Shown piece by piece: positions 22,150 through 23,266 of a DNA stretch of 23,266 bases (positions are counted from its first letter, which is position 1; every line of letters starts with the position of its first letter). Made by a program: the position numbers and the translations under genes. Under the pieces are notes generated by a model, which saw nothing but the letters and a program-made list of their open reading frames with translations, did not search any database and was not told the origin of the DNA. Source of the stretch: Actinomycetes bacterium (GTDB lineage: Bacteria; Actinomycetota; Actinomycetes; Actinomycetales; Cellulomonadaceae). The DNA lies in assembly GCA_023425905.1 (NCBI GenBank), contig JAFABT010000363.1:1-23266 (forward strand). Reading direction: 5' to 3'.

Positions 22150-23266
22150 CTAGTCGCGCTGACTGACGGCGACGTCTCGCCCGCGTCGCGCCAGCCGTGA
22201 CGGCCACCATGTCGGGTCGCCGACCTCGTGGACGATCGCCGGCACGAGGAGCGTCCGCACGACGATCGTGTCGAGCAGCACGCCGAAGGCGACGATGAAC
22301 GCGAGCTGGAGCAGGAAGAGGATCGGGATGACCGACAGCGCCGCGAACGTCGCCGCGAGCACGAGGCCGGCCGAGGTGATGACGCCGCCCGTGATCGACA
22401 GCCCTCGGGTGAGGCCCTGCCGGGTGCCGTGCTCGAGGGTCTCCTCCCGGACCCGCGTCATGAGGAAGATGTTGTAGTCGATGCCGAGGGCGACGAGGAA
22501 GACGAAGGCGTAGAGCGGCACCGCAGGGTCCGCACCCGGCAGGCCGAGCACCGTCGTGAAGAAGAACGCAGAGACGCCGAGCGCCGCGAAGTAGGACAGC
22601 ACGACCGTCGCGATGAGGAGCACCGGGGCGACGATCGCCCGGAGCAGCACCGCGAGGATGAGGAGGATGACGAGCAGGACGACGGGGATGATGAGGTTCC
22701 GGTCGTGCACCGAGGCGTCGTTCGAGTCGATCGACGTCGCGGTGGTCCCGCCGACGAGCACGTCCTCGCCGAGGGCGTCGCGGAGCTCGCGGACGGTGTC
22801 CTCAGCGGCGATGGAGTCCGAGGCGTCGTCGAGCGTCGCCTGGAGGAGCACCTTGCCGTCGGCGACGGTGGGGGCGGGCGCGGGCGTCCCGGGCGGGCCG
22901 ACCGCTCCGATGCCCTCCTCGGTGACGGGCGCGGAGCCGCTCGGCGAGTCGGCCGCGGTGACGGCGACCGTCGAGACGCCGTCGTTGGCGAGCAGCGCGT
23001 CGACCGTGTCCTGGAGCGCGGCCTCGGGGGCGAGGACGTACGTCGGGCTGCCCGAGCCGCCGGGGAAGTGCTTCCCGAGCTCGGCCTGGCCGTCGCGGGC
23101 CTCGGAGGCACCGAGGACGAGGTCGGACTGCGGGACGCCGTCCGCCTTGAGCTGGGTGACGCCGACGCACATCGCGAGGAGGACGACAGTCGTCGTGATC
23201 CACACCATGCGCGGCTTGCGCTCGACGAAGGCCGGGATCCGCTTCCAGATGCCCTTGGTGGACAGC
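22150..23266 (-). CDS. MmpL/RND-family membrane transporter, 3' part
   Basis: About 371 C-terminal residues are visible and the frame stays open to the window edge (LSTKGIWKRIPAFVERKPRM before the first internal Met), so the 5' part lies outside. The visible part holds a transmembrane helix, an extracytoplasmic domain with an Ala/Pro-rich insert, and then a block of about five helices. That block includes VALGIDYNIFLMTRVREE, the G-x-D-Y signature of MmpL/SecDF-like RND pumps. Such proteins export lipids, siderophores or drugs using the proton gradient. Only 10 nt separates it from recR, so they may be co-transcribed, although their jobs are unrelated. Substrate unknown. Confidence 0.9.
   Translation of the reverse strand, partial: LSTKGIWKRIPAFVERKPRMVWITTTVVLLAMCVGVTQLKADGVPQSDLVLGASEARDGQAELGKHFPGGSGSPTYVLAPEAALQDTVDALLANDGVSTVAVTAADSPSGSAPVTEEGIGAVGPPGTPAPAPTVADGKVLLQATLDDASDSIAAEDTVRELRDALGEDVLVGGTTATSIDSNDASVHDRNLIIPVVLLVILLILAVLLRAIVAPVLLIATVVLSYFAALGVSAFFFTTVLGLPGADPAVPLYAFVFLVALGIDYNIFLMTRVREETLEHGTRQGLTRGLSITGGVITSAGLVLAATFAALSVIPILFLLQLAFIVAFGVLLDTIVVRTLLVPAIVHEVGDPTWWPSRLARRGRDVAVSQRD

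Noticed and set aside
20599..22200. Long + strand open frame (533 codons) opposite recR and DUF5063
   Set aside because: Arg/Pro/Ser-rich antisense shadow of well-supported genes; no domain or SD.

Overview
The window is high-GC DNA (about 70% in the housekeeping parts) from an actinobacterium, most likely a member of Micrococcales related to the Cellulomonas/Sanguibacter/Oerskovia group. That placement is an inference from codon use, the mmpL-recR-DUF5063-lysC-asd gene order, leaderless-looking starts and the DUF4012/BY-kinase polysaccharide genes. No rRNA, tRNA or CRISPR array was found.

Layout: (1) 1-1180: a 21-bp minisatellite directly upstream of a class II thymidine kinase (tdk), then a terminator hairpin. 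(2) 1181-6082: regulatory and surface end of a polysaccharide locus. It holds an orphan bacterial Ig-like fragment, a low-molecular-weight tyrosine phosphatase, a divergent DUF4012 membrane protein, a small LPXTG wall protein and a fused Wzz/BY-kinase. (3) 6083-9085: a scarred stretch with remnants of an IS3 orfA, possibly a mariner/IS630-type transposase, and an ISL3 transposase. These bracket an intact + strand gene that fuses a CMP-nonulosonate synthetase to a PseG/SpsG-type sugar-nucleotide hydrolase. (4) 9086-16510: a minus-strand polysaccharide gene array in the order priming glycosylphosphotransferase, Wzx flippase, GT4 glycosyltransferase, sialyltransferase-like protein, Wzy polymerase and NeuB/SpsE synthase. 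Parts of this array have visibly lower GC (one counted 60-bp line in wzy is 55%, against 70% in one from lysC). (5) 16763-18038: a small CAP-domain lipoprotein and a secreted two-domain Ig-like protein, convergent across a perfect 16-bp hairpin. (6) 18184-23266: conserved minus-strand genes asd, lysC, an MT0933-like small protein, a DUF5063 protein, recR and the C-terminal part of an MmpL-type transporter that runs off the window.

How it fits together: the synthase makes a sialic-acid-like nine-carbon sugar, and the fusion protein supplies its precursor hydrolysis and CMP activation. The sialyltransferase-like protein would add it to a lipid-linked unit begun by the priming transferase and extended by the GT4 enzyme. 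Wzx and Wzy then flip and polymerise the unit, while the BY-kinase and phosphatase would control the process. The window therefore appears to encode a nonulosonate-bearing capsule or wall polysaccharide in an actinobacterium. Genes for the early UDP-sugar steps are not present here, so they must lie elsewhere or the sugar must be made by another route.
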